Assembly (NCBI GenBank): GCA_946480605.1
Contig: CAMLKW010000250.1
Span: 1 to 6,015 of the forward strand
Length of the DNA: 6,015 nucleotides
From: an uncultured Roseateles sp.
Lineage (GTDB): Bacteria; Pseudomonadota; Gammaproteobacteria; Burkholderiales; Burkholderiaceae
Reading direction: 5' to 3'
Below the pieces are notes generated by a model. That model saw only the letters and a program-made list of their open reading frames with translations, did no database searches and was not told the origin of the DNA. Positions 1 through 6,015 of this stretch are shown one piece after another; the first letter of the stretch is position 1, and the number at the start of each line of letters is the position of its first letter. The translations under genes were made by a program, and so were the position numbers.

Positions 1-2336
1 GCTTCGTCCTCGATGCCGACCGCCGGTCCCAGCCCGGCCTGGGCATGGTCGGCGTAGATCAGGCCCAGCGGCGCGCCCTTGAGCATCAGCGGCAGCAGCA
101 AAAAGCTCTGCGCCTGCAGCTCGCCCTTGAACCAGCCGGGCAGGCGCGCGGCGACGTTGGCGGCGCGGGCGTCCTGGATCAGCGTGTCGACGCCCTTGAG
201 GCAGACGGCGGCCAGCAGGTCGGGCGGCTGGCCGGTCAGGTCGATGCGCACCTGGGCCTGCAGACGGTCGACGTCGGCGCCCACGCCCAGGCGCCCGGTC
301 AGCACCTGGCCGCGCGCGTCGCGCAGGCAGAAGACGACGCGGCGCAGGCCCAGCGCGCGGTAGATGGTCTCCAGGATCATGCGCAGCACGCCGTTGAGCT
401 GGAAGCCGTTGACCATGGCGTCGGTGATCTCCTGGATGCCGGCGGCCAGCAACTGGCTGGCCAGCGCCGGGTCGGGCGACTCGCCGGCGACGGCGGTGCG
501 CTCCAGCACCTGCGTGGGTGCCAGCTCATGGGCGGCCAGAGAGTCGTCCACGGACGGCGTCAGCGGCGCCAGCAGGCGCTGGGCGCGCGAGTTCTGCGGC
601 AGCTTCAGCTCCAGCGCCTGGGTCATCTGGGCCAGATGCTGGCGCGCCGTGTCGGCGGCATGCTCGAAGCTGTCGGCACTGATGCCCAGCGCGCGGGCAT
701 GGCGCTGCGCCATGGCCTTGAGCTTGGCATGCGCCTGCTCGGGCGGCGTCAGCAGGATGATGTCGGCCATCTCGTTGGCGGCCCGCGCCAGCCAGCGCTG
801 GCGCTCGGCGGCGTCGTCGACCAGCCGGGTGGGCGGCTCCCCGCTGGGCCGGCGCATGGCGCGCTGCAGGCTGTCGGGCAGGCCCCACTGGCGGGCCACG
901 CCCAGGCCCAGCGCCTCGTAGCTCATGCCCAGCACCTGGGCCGAGGCAGCAGCCTCGCTGAGCGCCGTGCCGGCCTCGCCTGCAGGGCTGACGAGGCGGC
1001 GCACGGCGTCGGCCTCCTCGGGGAAATAGAACTCGGTCAGCGTGCGGCCCAGGTGGTGCAGCATGGCGCCGAGGAAGGCCTCCTCGGCCTCGCGCTGGCT
1101 GGCGCACAGCTCGCGGGCCAGCGAGGCCGCCATCAGCGAGCGCAGGAAGTCCTCGCGCAGGCGCTGGGCATGGCCCTTGTTCTCCATGCGTTCCAGCAGC
1201 ACCAGGCTGAGCGCCAGGTTGCGGATGCCGGCAAAGCCGATCAGCGCGACGGCGCGCGACACGGTGCTGATGCCGCCGCCACCGGCGTGCCGGTAGGCCG
1301 CCGTGTTGACCAGGCGCAGCAGCTTCTGCGTCAGCGCCACGTCGGTCAGGATCTCGTTGGACAGGCTGGCCAGGCTCTCGTTCTCTGACTGCGTCATCCG
1401 CTGGATGCGGCCGATGGAGTCGGACAGCGCCGGGAAGTCGCTCTTGTGGCGCATGCGCCGCAGCAGGAAGTCCAGCACCGGCGCGTCCTGGGCGTCGGCG
1501 TCGGGCTCGGAGACCGGGCGCAGCCAGGCGGCCAGCGCGTCGCGCATCTGCTGGGCGCTGGGCCAGCGCGCCGACGGCTCGCGCGCCAGGCCGCGCTGCA
1601 CGATGGCGCGCAGCGCGTCGTCCACGCTGCTGTCCAGGCCCGAGGGCAGGACCAGGTCGGTGCTCTGCACGCGCTGGATGGCGCGCCAGGGATCGGGGTC
1701 GTGGTTGAGACGCTGGCCGCTGAGCATCTCGGCCAGCATGACGGCCGCGGCGAACACGTCCATCTGCGGATGCGGCGCCGCGCCGCGCGCGGCCTCGGGC
1801 GAGATGTAGCCCGGCGTGCCGACGATGCGGGCCGGGTGCTGGGCGTCCGGCGACACGCGCGCCGCGATGCCGAAGTCCATCACGCGCGCACGGCCGCTGG
1901 CGTCCAGCAGGATGTTGCTGGGCTTGAGATCGCGATGCACCAGGCCGGCGGCATGCGCGGCGGTCAGGCCGTCCAGCACGCCCATCAGCAGCGTGACGGC
2001 CTCGGCCGCCTTCAGCGGCGGGCCGGCGCGCAGGCGCTGGCTCAGCGTGCCGCCGCTGACGTACTCGAACACCATGTAGGAGCGCCCGCCCTGGGTGTCG
2101 GCCTCGAACACCGGCACGATGTTGGGATGGGTCAGCCGCGACACGGCGCGCGCCTCGTGCAGCCATTCATCCACCGTGCCGGGCTCGCTGGCGTCCACCG
2201 CGTTGGTCTTCAGCAGCTTGACGGCCACCTCGCGGTCCAGCAGCGGGTCGTGGGCCAGCCAGACGACGGCCTGGGCGCCTTCGCCCAGGCGCTGCAGCAG
2301 CCGGAAACGGCCGAGTTGGGGCAGGTCTTCAGCCAT
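1..2336 (-). CDS. Serine/threonine protein kinase with HDOD and GAF domains (3' end beyond window)
   Basis: Reading leftwards from the ATG at 2334-2336, the frame stays open to the window edge: 778 codons, with the C-terminus missing. Residues about 9-272 form a Hanks-type kinase. It has a glycine-rich loop G18-E-G20 (third glycine replaced by A23), VAVK with K40, helix-C E61, HPN 70-72, HRD 134-136 with K138 and N141, DFG 154-156, GTPGYISPE 173-181, D193 and R257. All catalytic residues are present, so it should be active. Residues about 288-500 form an HDOD domain (LLRLVNTAAY 339-348, then VSRAVALIG 359-367). The metal-binding HD position reads H427-H428, as expected for HDOD, which is not a phosphohydrolase. 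Residues about 625 to the edge look like a GAF sensor domain. No membrane segment is seen, so the protein is probably cytosolic. The start lies 10 bp after the stop of the upstream paralogue, with no clear Shine-Dalgarno, which suggests translational coupling. The ligand and the kinase substrate are unknown. Confidence 0.93.
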   Translation of the reverse strand, partial: MAEDLPQLGRFRLLQRLGEGAQAVVWLAHDPLLDREVAVKLLKTNAVDASEPGTVDEWLHEARAVSRLTHPNIVPVFEADTQGGRSYMVFEYVSGGTLSQRLRAGPPLKAAEAVTLLMGVLDGLTAAHAAGLVHRDLKPSNILLDASGRARVMDFGIAARVSPDAQHPARIVGTPGYISPEAARGAAPHPQMDVFAAAVMLAEMLSGQRLNHDPDPWRAIQRVQSTDLVLPSGLDSSVDDALRAIVQRGLAREPSARWPSAQQMRDALAAWLRPVSEPDADAQDAPVLDFLLRRMRHKSDFPALSDSIGRIQRMTQSENESLASLSNEILTDVALTQKLLRLVNTAAYRHAGGGGISTVSRAVALIGFAGIRNLALSLVLLERMENKGHAQRLREDFLRSLMAASLARELCASQREAEEAFLGAMLHHLGRTLTEFYFPEEADAVRRLVSPAGEAGTALSEAAASAQVLGMSYEALGLGVARQWGLPDSLQRAMRRPSGEPPTRLVDDAAERQRWLARAANEMADIILLTPPEQAHAKLKAMAQRHARALGISADSFEHAADTARQHLAQMTQALELKLPQNSRAQRLLAPLTPSVDDSLAAHELAPTQVLERTAVAGESPDPALASQLLAAGIQEITDAMVNGFQLNGVLRMILETIYRALGLRRVVFCLRDARGQVLTGRLGVGADVDRLQAQVRIDLTGQPPDLLAAVCLKGVDTLIQDARAANVAARLPGWFKGELQAQSFLLLPLMLKGAPLGLIYADHAQAGLGPAVGIEDE

Positions 2337-2346
2337 GGTGGTGTGT

Positions 2347-4128
2347 TCAGGAGCCGCCGCGGGCCGCCAGGCGTTCGCGCAGCGAGCCGGCGGGCGCCGA
2401 CGGCGCGGTGGCGGCCGGCGCGGCGGTGCCGGGCCGCTGCGCGCCGGGGTTGAGCGCCTCCATGACCTCGCGCAGGCCCAGGCCCAGCGCCTTGGCGTAG
2501 CGCCGCGTCGCCACCTCCACGCCGGCACGCCGCCTGGCCTCGGGCAGCGCCAGCGCATCAATCAGCTCGTTGGCCAGGCTACAGGTCAGGCGCAGCGTGT
2601 CGGCGTCGCTGCGCGGCGGGTGCACGGTCGCGTCCAGCGGCTGGCGGCGGATCATCTGCAGCAGCTCGTCGCCCAGGCCCCAGTGGCGGGCCACGGCGGC
2701 ACCCAGCGCGTCCAGGTCGCAGCCCAGCACGGCGTAGGCCGCGGCCTGCTCGCTCATGGACGGCGGGTTGGGCTGGTCCTCGGTGGGTTCGGGCGGCAGC
2801 ATCAGCTGGCGGACCTGCTGCGCGTCGTCCGGGAAGTGGTACTGCAGCAGCAGCCGGCCCAGGTTCTGCATCAGCGTGATGAGGTGCACCACTTCGCCGT
2901 CGTAGCCGGCCGGGCGCAGCGCTTGCGCGACCTGGCAGGCCTTGCTCACGCGGGCCATCAGCTGACGCAGCATCTCGGCCGCCACCGGCTGCAGCGTGCC
3001 CGGCCAGGGCTTGAGCGCGTTGGCGGCCAGCTGCAGCCCGTCCAGGCCGATCATCTGGATGGCGCGCTGCAGGTTCAGCACGGTGCCGTCGGCGTGGCCG
3101 CTGAGCTTGAGTGCGTTGTTGACGCGCCGCACCAGCTCCAGGCTCAGGGCCATGTCCTTCAGCACCATCTCGGACAGCGCACCCGTGTGCTGCGCCTCCA
3201 GCCCGGAACCACCGGTGAAGCGGTGCAGGCCGGTCGTCGTCGTCGGCAGGTGGCCCGAACGCTGCAGCTTGTCCAGCAGCAGCACGATGGGGCCGCCGTC
3301 GTCGTGCGCGGCGGCCTGGCGCCAGCCGTCCAGCGCGCGCAGGAAGCTGCGGGCCAGGTGGTAGCGCTGGCGCAGCTGGCGGTCCGTCGCACGGTTGCAG
3401 ATGGCGCGCAGCGGGTCGGGAATGGGGTGCGGCGTCTCCCAGCCCAGGCGCACCATCTCGCGGCCTATGGGTTGCATCTGCTGCACCACGTGCTGCAGGT
3501 CGTTCTCTTCCAGCACCGGCTTGCCGCTGAGGATGCGGTTCAGCAGCAGGCCCACGCACAGCACGTCTTCCTCGGCCGACTCGCGCACGGCGCGGCGGGT
3601 CACGGTGTTGTAGTCCACGTTGGCGGGGAACACCTCCTGCGCCACCTCCAGGCCGACGAGGCGCACCTTGTCATTGGCGTCGATGACGAGGCTGGTGGTC
3701 TGGATGTCGCGGTGGGCGTGACCGGCCTCGTGGGCAAAAGCCAGGCCTTCCAGCAGTTGGGCCACCCAGCCGGCGGAATCCAGCGGCAGCGGCGCGGACT
3801 GGCGGGCCAGGCGCTCGTCCAGCGTCTCGCCCAGCGCGCGGTCGTAGGCGACATAGGGCCAATTCTCGACCTGGCCGATCTCGAACGGCGTCGCGAGGTT
3901 GGGGTGTTGCACGCGCTCGGCGCCCTGCGCCATGCGCAGCCAGTGTTCCAGCGCCGCCGCGCTGTTGGGCTTTTCGCGCGGCATGCACAGCATCAGCTCC
4001 TGGCCCTGGCGGGTGTCGAACACGCGCCAGATCAGGCTGCGCGCACTCTTGGACAGCAAGGCGCGCAGCTCGAAGCGGCCAAAGCTCCTCAAGGGTGTCG
4101 GTGGGGCGGCAGGACTGGACTCAGACAC
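2347..4128 (-). CDS. Pseudokinase-HDOD domain protein
   Basis: A 593-residue protein with the same kinase-then-HDOD order as its downstream neighbour. Residues about 17-270 align with a Ser/Thr kinase fold, but the catalytic elements are gone. The glycine loop region reads L25-SKSARS-L32, C48 stands at the VAVK lysine, DFG is replaced by G159-L160-E161, and no APE-like segment is visible. H139-R140-D141 is kept, but the following lysine and asparagine are Q143 and S146. Phosphotransfer is therefore unlikely and a scaffold or allosteric role is inferred. Residues about 280-500 form the HDOD domain (ELVRRVNNAL 331-340, then LQRAIQMIG 353-361). The HD position has become Q421-N422. The C-terminal tail from about 561 is rich in Ala and Pro. 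The start is GTG at 4126-4128: an in-frame stop lies at 4180-4182 and the N-terminus needed for the fold begins near residue 17. No Shine-Dalgarno is obvious. Probably the first gene of a two-gene operon. Confidence 0.9.
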   Translation of the reverse strand: MSESSPAAPPTPLRSFGRFELRALLSKSARSLIWRVFDTRQGQELMLCMPREKPNSAAALEHWLRMAQGAERVQHPNLATPFEIGQVENWPYVAYDRALGETLDERLARQSAPLPLDSAGWVAQLLEGLAFAHEAGHAHRDIQTTSLVIDANDKVRLVGLEVAQEVFPANVDYNTVTRRAVRESAEEDVLCVGLLLNRILSGKPVLEENDLQHVVQQMQPIGREMVRLGWETPHPIPDPLRAICNRATDRQLRQRYHLARSFLRALDGWRQAAAHDDGGPIVLLLDKLQRSGHLPTTTTGLHRFTGGSGLEAQHTGALSEMVLKDMALSLELVRRVNNALKLSGHADGTVLNLQRAIQMIGLDGLQLAANALKPWPGTLQPVAAEMLRQLMARVSKACQVAQALRPAGYDGEVVHLITLMQNLGRLLLQYHFPDDAQQVRQLMLPPEPTEDQPNPPSMSEQAAAYAVLGCDLDALGAAVARHWGLGDELLQMIRRQPLDATVHPPRSDADTLRLTCSLANELIDALALPEARRRAGVEVATRRYAKALGLGLREVMEALNPGAQRPGTAAPAATAPSAPAGSLRERLAARGGS

Positions 4129-4168
4129 GGCAGGTTGCGGGAGGCTGTAACAGACGGTGTCCCTGCAT
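4121..4168 (-). CDS. Possible 15-codon leader ORF overlapping the pseudokinase start
   Basis: An ATG at 4166-4168 opens a frame reading MQGHRLLQPPATCRV, with its TGA at 4121-4123. It thus overlaps the GTG start of the pseudokinase gene (4126-4128) in another frame. A GGAG lies four bases before the ATG, which is a better ribosome binding site than anything before the GTG. Termination of this ORF could re-initiate ribosomes on the GTG. An ORF this short is easily random, so this is a weak call. Confidence 0.15.
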   Translation of the reverse strand: MQGHRLLQPPATCRV

Positions 4169-4213
4169 TGGACTCCAGGCTAGAGGGTGGGAGCTTGCAG
4201 CCAAGCGTCGAAA

Positions 4214-4243
4214 TGCGGCGGATTTCCTCCCCAGCCGCCCGCA
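4214..4243 (-). terminator. GC-rich hairpin in the intergenic region, weak terminator candidate
   Basis: The arms 4214-4221 and 4235-4243 pair over eight base pairs with one bulged base, around a 13-nt loop. On the minus strand the stem is followed by TTTCGACG. GC-rich stem plus a short T-run is compatible with a weak intrinsic terminator downstream of hrpA, but the T-run is only three bases. The purine-rich loop (GGGGAGGAAA) resembles a ribosome binding site but has no start codon at a usable distance. Confidence 0.25.
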
Positions 4244-4279
4244 AGCCAGGTCTTGTGTGCACCAGCTCACGATCCGGGC

Positions 4280-4314
4280 CCGGGCTCAGCTTGTCAGCTG
4301 CGACCAGACCTTGT
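4280..4314 (-). repeat. Degenerate in-frame copy of the hrpA 3' end and its hairpin
   Basis: Bases 4286-4314 match 4367-4395 (the last codons of hrpA plus the stop) at 24 of 29 positions by hand alignment. The offset is exactly 81 bp, so the copy lies in the same frame. It would read KVWSQLTS-stop, against KVWSQLAS-stop in the real gene. The conserved serine is TCG here and AGT in hrpA. The copy also keeps the inverted repeat: arms at 4280-4291 and 4296-4307 around a GACA loop (minus strand), with nine Watson-Crick pairs, one G-T and two mismatches. Similarity stops sharply on both sides. It is probably a decayed duplication of the gene end, or else a second copy of a palindromic element. Confidence 0.55.
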
Positions 4315-4360
4315 GGCTGCGACATCACTTGCCTGCGGCAAATGAGTCTGCGCCGCAAAG

Positions 4361-4388
4361 CTGGCGTCAGCTTGCCAGCTGACTCCAG
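4361..4388 (-). terminator. Hairpin spanning the hrpA stop codon, candidate terminator or 3'-end stabiliser
   Basis: Read on the minus strand, the arms are CTGGAGTCAGCT and AGCTGACGCCAG, separated by a GGCA loop. They pair over 12 positions with a single A/C mismatch. The hrpA TGA stop lies within the 3' arm. The stem is followed by CTTTGCGG, so the T-run is short and classical intrinsic termination would be weak. It could still protect the mRNA 3' end or assist Rho-dependent termination. The inverted repeat is seen directly; its function is inferred. Confidence 0.45.
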
Positions 4389-4395
4389 ACTTTGT
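4367..4395 (-). repeat. hrpA: Parent copy of the repeat, inside the hrpA 3' end
   Basis: This is the last nine codons of hrpA plus the TGA (the first codon is cut by one base) and is the partner of the degenerate copy at 4286-4314. The differences between the two copies include a full AGT/TCG serine swap and a GCA/ACA change before the final AGC codon. Confidence 0.55.
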
Positions 4396-6015
4396 CCAGC
4401 CGTTTGACGCTGACGGGCTGCGGCGTGCGCAGCTCCTGCGCAAACAGGCTGACGCGCAATTCCTCCAGCTGCCAGCGGAAATCATCAAGCCGAGCATCGC
4501 GCACGCCCTTCAGCTCGGCAAGCCGGCGTGTGTAACGCTGCTCCAGCGGCTTGACCTCGCTCATCAGCTTGGCGTCGCGGGCGGCGTCGGCGCGCAGCTT
4601 GTCCAGCCGCGCGGTGACGGCCTTCAGGTAGCGCGGCAGATGTTGCAACTGCGCCCACGGCGTATCGAGCGCGAAGCGCTTGGGCACCAGGCGTTGCAAT
4701 TGCGCGGCGATGTCGTCGGACACGTCCTTGGCCGCACGCGAGTCCTTCAGCTTGCGGCTGGCGTTGGCCAGTTCCTGCAGCACGGCATGCACGGCACGCG
4801 CGACTTCCTGCGCGATGAGGTTGAGCCGGCTGCGGCCCTCGTCAATGCGCTTCTTGAACGACGTCGGGTCGGTGGGCAGCGGATCGGCCAGGAAGGCGCG
4901 GTCCAGCGCGACGCCGATGATCTGGTCGCGCAAGTCCTCGGCCGTGCCCAGGCCCATGAACAGCACGGACATGCGCTGCAGGTCGGGGATGTTCTTTTCC
5001 AGGAACTTCAGCGGCTCCTTGAGCTGCAGCGCGACCAGCCGGCGCAGGCCGGCGCGGTGCTTGGCGGCGGCCACCTCGGGCTCGTCGAACACCTCGATCT
5101 CGACGTGGTTGCCCTTGTCGATCAGCGCCGGGAAGCCGATCAGCGTCTGGCCGCCCTTGCGCACTTCCAGCAGCTCGGGGAGTTCGCCGAAGGTCCAATC
5201 GGTGTAAGCGGTGCTTGCATCGCGAGCCGGCTCAGGCTTCTTGACGACCTCGGCGCGGAGCCCCTTGCCCGCCACGGAGGCTGCCGCCGGTTTGGGCGCT
5301 TCGGCGGCCGGCAGCTTCAACGCCGCCAACGCCTGGAAGGCCGAGCGTGCCTGCCCACCCAGCTCCGCCTTCAGCGCGGCGAGCTGCCGGCCCTGGCCGA
5401 GCTGGCGGCCGTGCTCGTCGACGACGCGGAAGTTCATGAACAGGTGGGGCGGCAGCTGCTCCAGCTTGAAGTCGTTGCGCTGCACGGCAAGCTGGGTGCG
5501 GTCCTTGACGGCGCGCAGCAGCGTGTCCACCAGGCCGCCCTGGCAGAAGGGCTGCAGCTCGATGAACTCGGCGACGAAGTCCGGCAGCGGCGTCAGCCGC
5601 GCACGCGGCTTCTGGTGCAGGCTCTTCAGCAGCGCCGTCACCTTGGCCGCCAGCATGCCGGGCACCAGCCACTCGGCGCGCTCCTCGCTGACCTGGTTCA
5701 GCGCAAAGATGGGCACGGTCACCGTCAGGCCGTCGCGGGCGTCGCCGGGCTGGTGCAGATAGGTTGCCGCGCAGTCGACGCCGCCCAGGCGGATGACCTT
5801 GGGGAAGGCCTCGCTGGTGACGCCCGACGCCTCGTGGCGCATCAGCTCGTCCTGGCTGAGCTGCAGCAGCTTGTCATCGGCCTTGCTGGCCTCGCGCCAC
5901 CACTTCAGCAGCGTGGCGCCGCTGAACACGTGGGCCGGCAGCTTGTCGTCGTAGAAGGCGTAGATCAGCTCGTCGTCCACCAGCACGTCCTGGCGGCGCG
6001 ACTTGTGTTCCAGCG
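4367..6015 (-). CDS. hrpA: ATP-dependent RNA helicase HrpA, C-terminal part (5' end beyond window)
   Basis: The frame is open from the right edge to a TGA at 4367-4369: 548 codons, about the last 40% of a family that is usually near 1300 residues. The first visible residues, LEHKSRRQDVLVDDE, match the start of the HrpA-specific C-terminal region (DUF3418) as I remember it from E. coli HrpA. Further landmarks are LPPHLFMNFRVVDE (5414-5455), WTFGELPE (5174-5197) and EELRVSLFAQEL (4430-4465) close to the C-terminus. An Ala/Pro/Lys-rich linker (about 5201-5317) separates two conserved blocks. The DEAH motor motifs lie outside the window and cannot be checked. HrpA is a cytosolic DEAH-box helicase; in E. 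coli it is linked to mRNA processing and to rescue of stalled or collided ribosomes. The GTG at 5984-5986 is only an internal Val codon. No frameshift is seen. Confidence 0.95.
   Translation of the reverse strand, partial: LEHKSRRQDVLVDDELIYAFYDDKLPAHVFSGATLLKWWREASKADDKLLQLSQDELMRHEASGVTSEAFPKVIRLGGVDCAATYLHQPGDARDGLTVTVPIFALNQVSEERAEWLVPGMLAAKVTALLKSLHQKPRARLTPLPDFVAEFIELQPFCQGGLVDTLLRAVKDRTQLAVQRNDFKLEQLPPHLFMNFRVVDEHGRQLGQGRQLAALKAELGGQARSAFQALAALKLPAAEAPKPAAASVAGKGLRAEVVKKPEPARDASTAYTDWTFGELPELLEVRKGGQTLIGFPALIDKGNHVEIEVFDEPEVAAAKHRAGLRRLVALQLKEPLKFLEKNIPDLQRMSVLFMGLGTAEDLRDQIIGVALDRAFLADPLPTDPTSFKKRIDEGRSRLNLIAQEVARAVHAVLQELANASRKLKDSRAAKDVSDDIAAQLQRLVPKRFALDTPWAQLQHLPRYLKAVTARLDKLRADAARDAKLMSEVKPLEQRYTRRLAELKGVRDARLDDFRWQLEELRVSLFAQELRTPQPVSVKRLDKVWSQLAS

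Larger units (their letters stand above)
4129..4366 (-). promoter_or_regulatory. Intergenic region expected to carry the kinase-operon promoter
   Basis: This 238-bp gap between hrpA and the pseudokinase gene is less GC-rich than the flanking genes and holds no long ORF that looks real. It would be the natural place for a promoter of the two kinase genes, but I found no -35/-10 pair worth calling. The best candidate is TTGGCT near 4197-4202 on the minus strand, with only poor -10 matches after it. The visible content is several inverted repeats, the degenerate hrpA-end copy, a perfect 10-bp palindrome CCGGGCCCGG at 4274-4283, and short stems at 4193-4206 (GCTTG/CAAGC) and 4329-4341 (TTGCC/GGCAA). 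Confidence 0.35.

Noticed and set aside
45..1388. A 447-codon open frame on the plus strand.
   Set aside because: It is antisense to the kinase-HDOD-GAF gene, has a low-complexity Gln/Ala/Gly/His composition and shows no motif. The minus-strand reading has clear kinase, HDOD and GAF motifs.
526..2166. A 546-codon minus-strand frame overlapping the kinase gene.
   Set aside because: It is a frame-shifted reading of the true kinase gene, full of Arg/Ala/Pro/Gly. The correct frame starts at 2336 and carries all kinase motifs without interruption.
4236..4252. Sigma-54-like GG-N10-GC spacing on the minus strand (TGGCTTGCGGGCGGC).
   Set aside because: Only the GG and GC dinucleotides fit; the rest of the -24/-12 consensus is absent and no enhancer-dependent regulator is nearby.
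4246..4260. Possible third copy of the hrpA-end repeat (CCAGGTCTTGT), and a fourth near 4171-4180 (GACTCCAGGC).
   Set aside because: Matches cover only about 10 bases with mismatches or different order of parts. This is within what chance gives in 240 bp of similar composition.
4089..4358. An 89-codon minus-strand frame across the intergenic region into the pseudokinase start.
   Set aside because: No domain, no good ribosome binding site, and it runs out of frame into the 5' end of a well supported gene.
2095..4407. A 770-codon open frame on the plus strand.
   Set aside because: It lies antisense to the pseudokinase gene and to the start of its neighbour, crosses the intergenic region, and is rich in Gln, His, Arg, Ala and Gly without any recognisable domain. 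Such frames are a by-product of high GC at third positions on the opposite strand.
1..6015. CRISPR arrays, tRNA or rRNA genes, insertion sequences, attachment sites.
   Set aside because: No regularly spaced repeats, no tRNA-like cloverleaf, no transposase-like motifs and no paired terminal repeats were seen. The window is filled by three genes of uniform base composition.

Overview
The window is GC-rich and all three recognisable genes lie on the minus strand. Gene order in transcription direction is: hrpA (3' part), an intergenic gap of 238 bp, a pseudokinase-HDOD gene, a gap of 10 bp, then a Ser/Thr kinase-HDOD-GAF gene that runs off the left edge. The HrpA C-terminus, the HDOD-fused kinases and the base composition suggest a betaproteobacterium, probably Burkholderiales (perhaps the Rubrivivax/Leptothrix/Roseateles group). 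This placement is inferred from memory of family sequences, not from a search.

Right part (4367-6015): the last 548 codons of the ATP-dependent RNA helicase HrpA, almost all of it the HrpA-specific C-terminal region (DUF3418). The helicase motor itself lies outside the window. The stop codon sits inside a strong inverted repeat that could act as a terminator or a 3'-end stabiliser.

Middle (4129-4366): a non-coding gap of lower GC. It holds a degenerate second copy of the last codons and hairpin of hrpA, exactly 81 bp (27 codons) downstream and in the same frame. It also holds a second GC-rich hairpin, a 10-bp palindrome and a possible 15-codon leader ORF that overlaps the start of the next gene. 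No convincing sigma-70 promoter was found.

Left part (1-4128): two adjacent paralogous genes, probably co-transcribed. The downstream one (from 2336, open to the window edge) has an intact bacterial Ser/Thr kinase domain, an HDOD domain and a GAF domain. The upstream one (2347-4128) has the same kinase-HDOD order, but its kinase domain has lost the glycine loop, the VAVK lysine, the DFG aspartate and the activation segment. It keeps only the HRD triad and is therefore a predicted pseudokinase. The pair looks like a signalling module: an active kinase with a sensory GAF domain next to a catalytically dead partner, both using HDOD as the shared output or scaffold domain. This active/dead pairing is the most interesting biology in the window.
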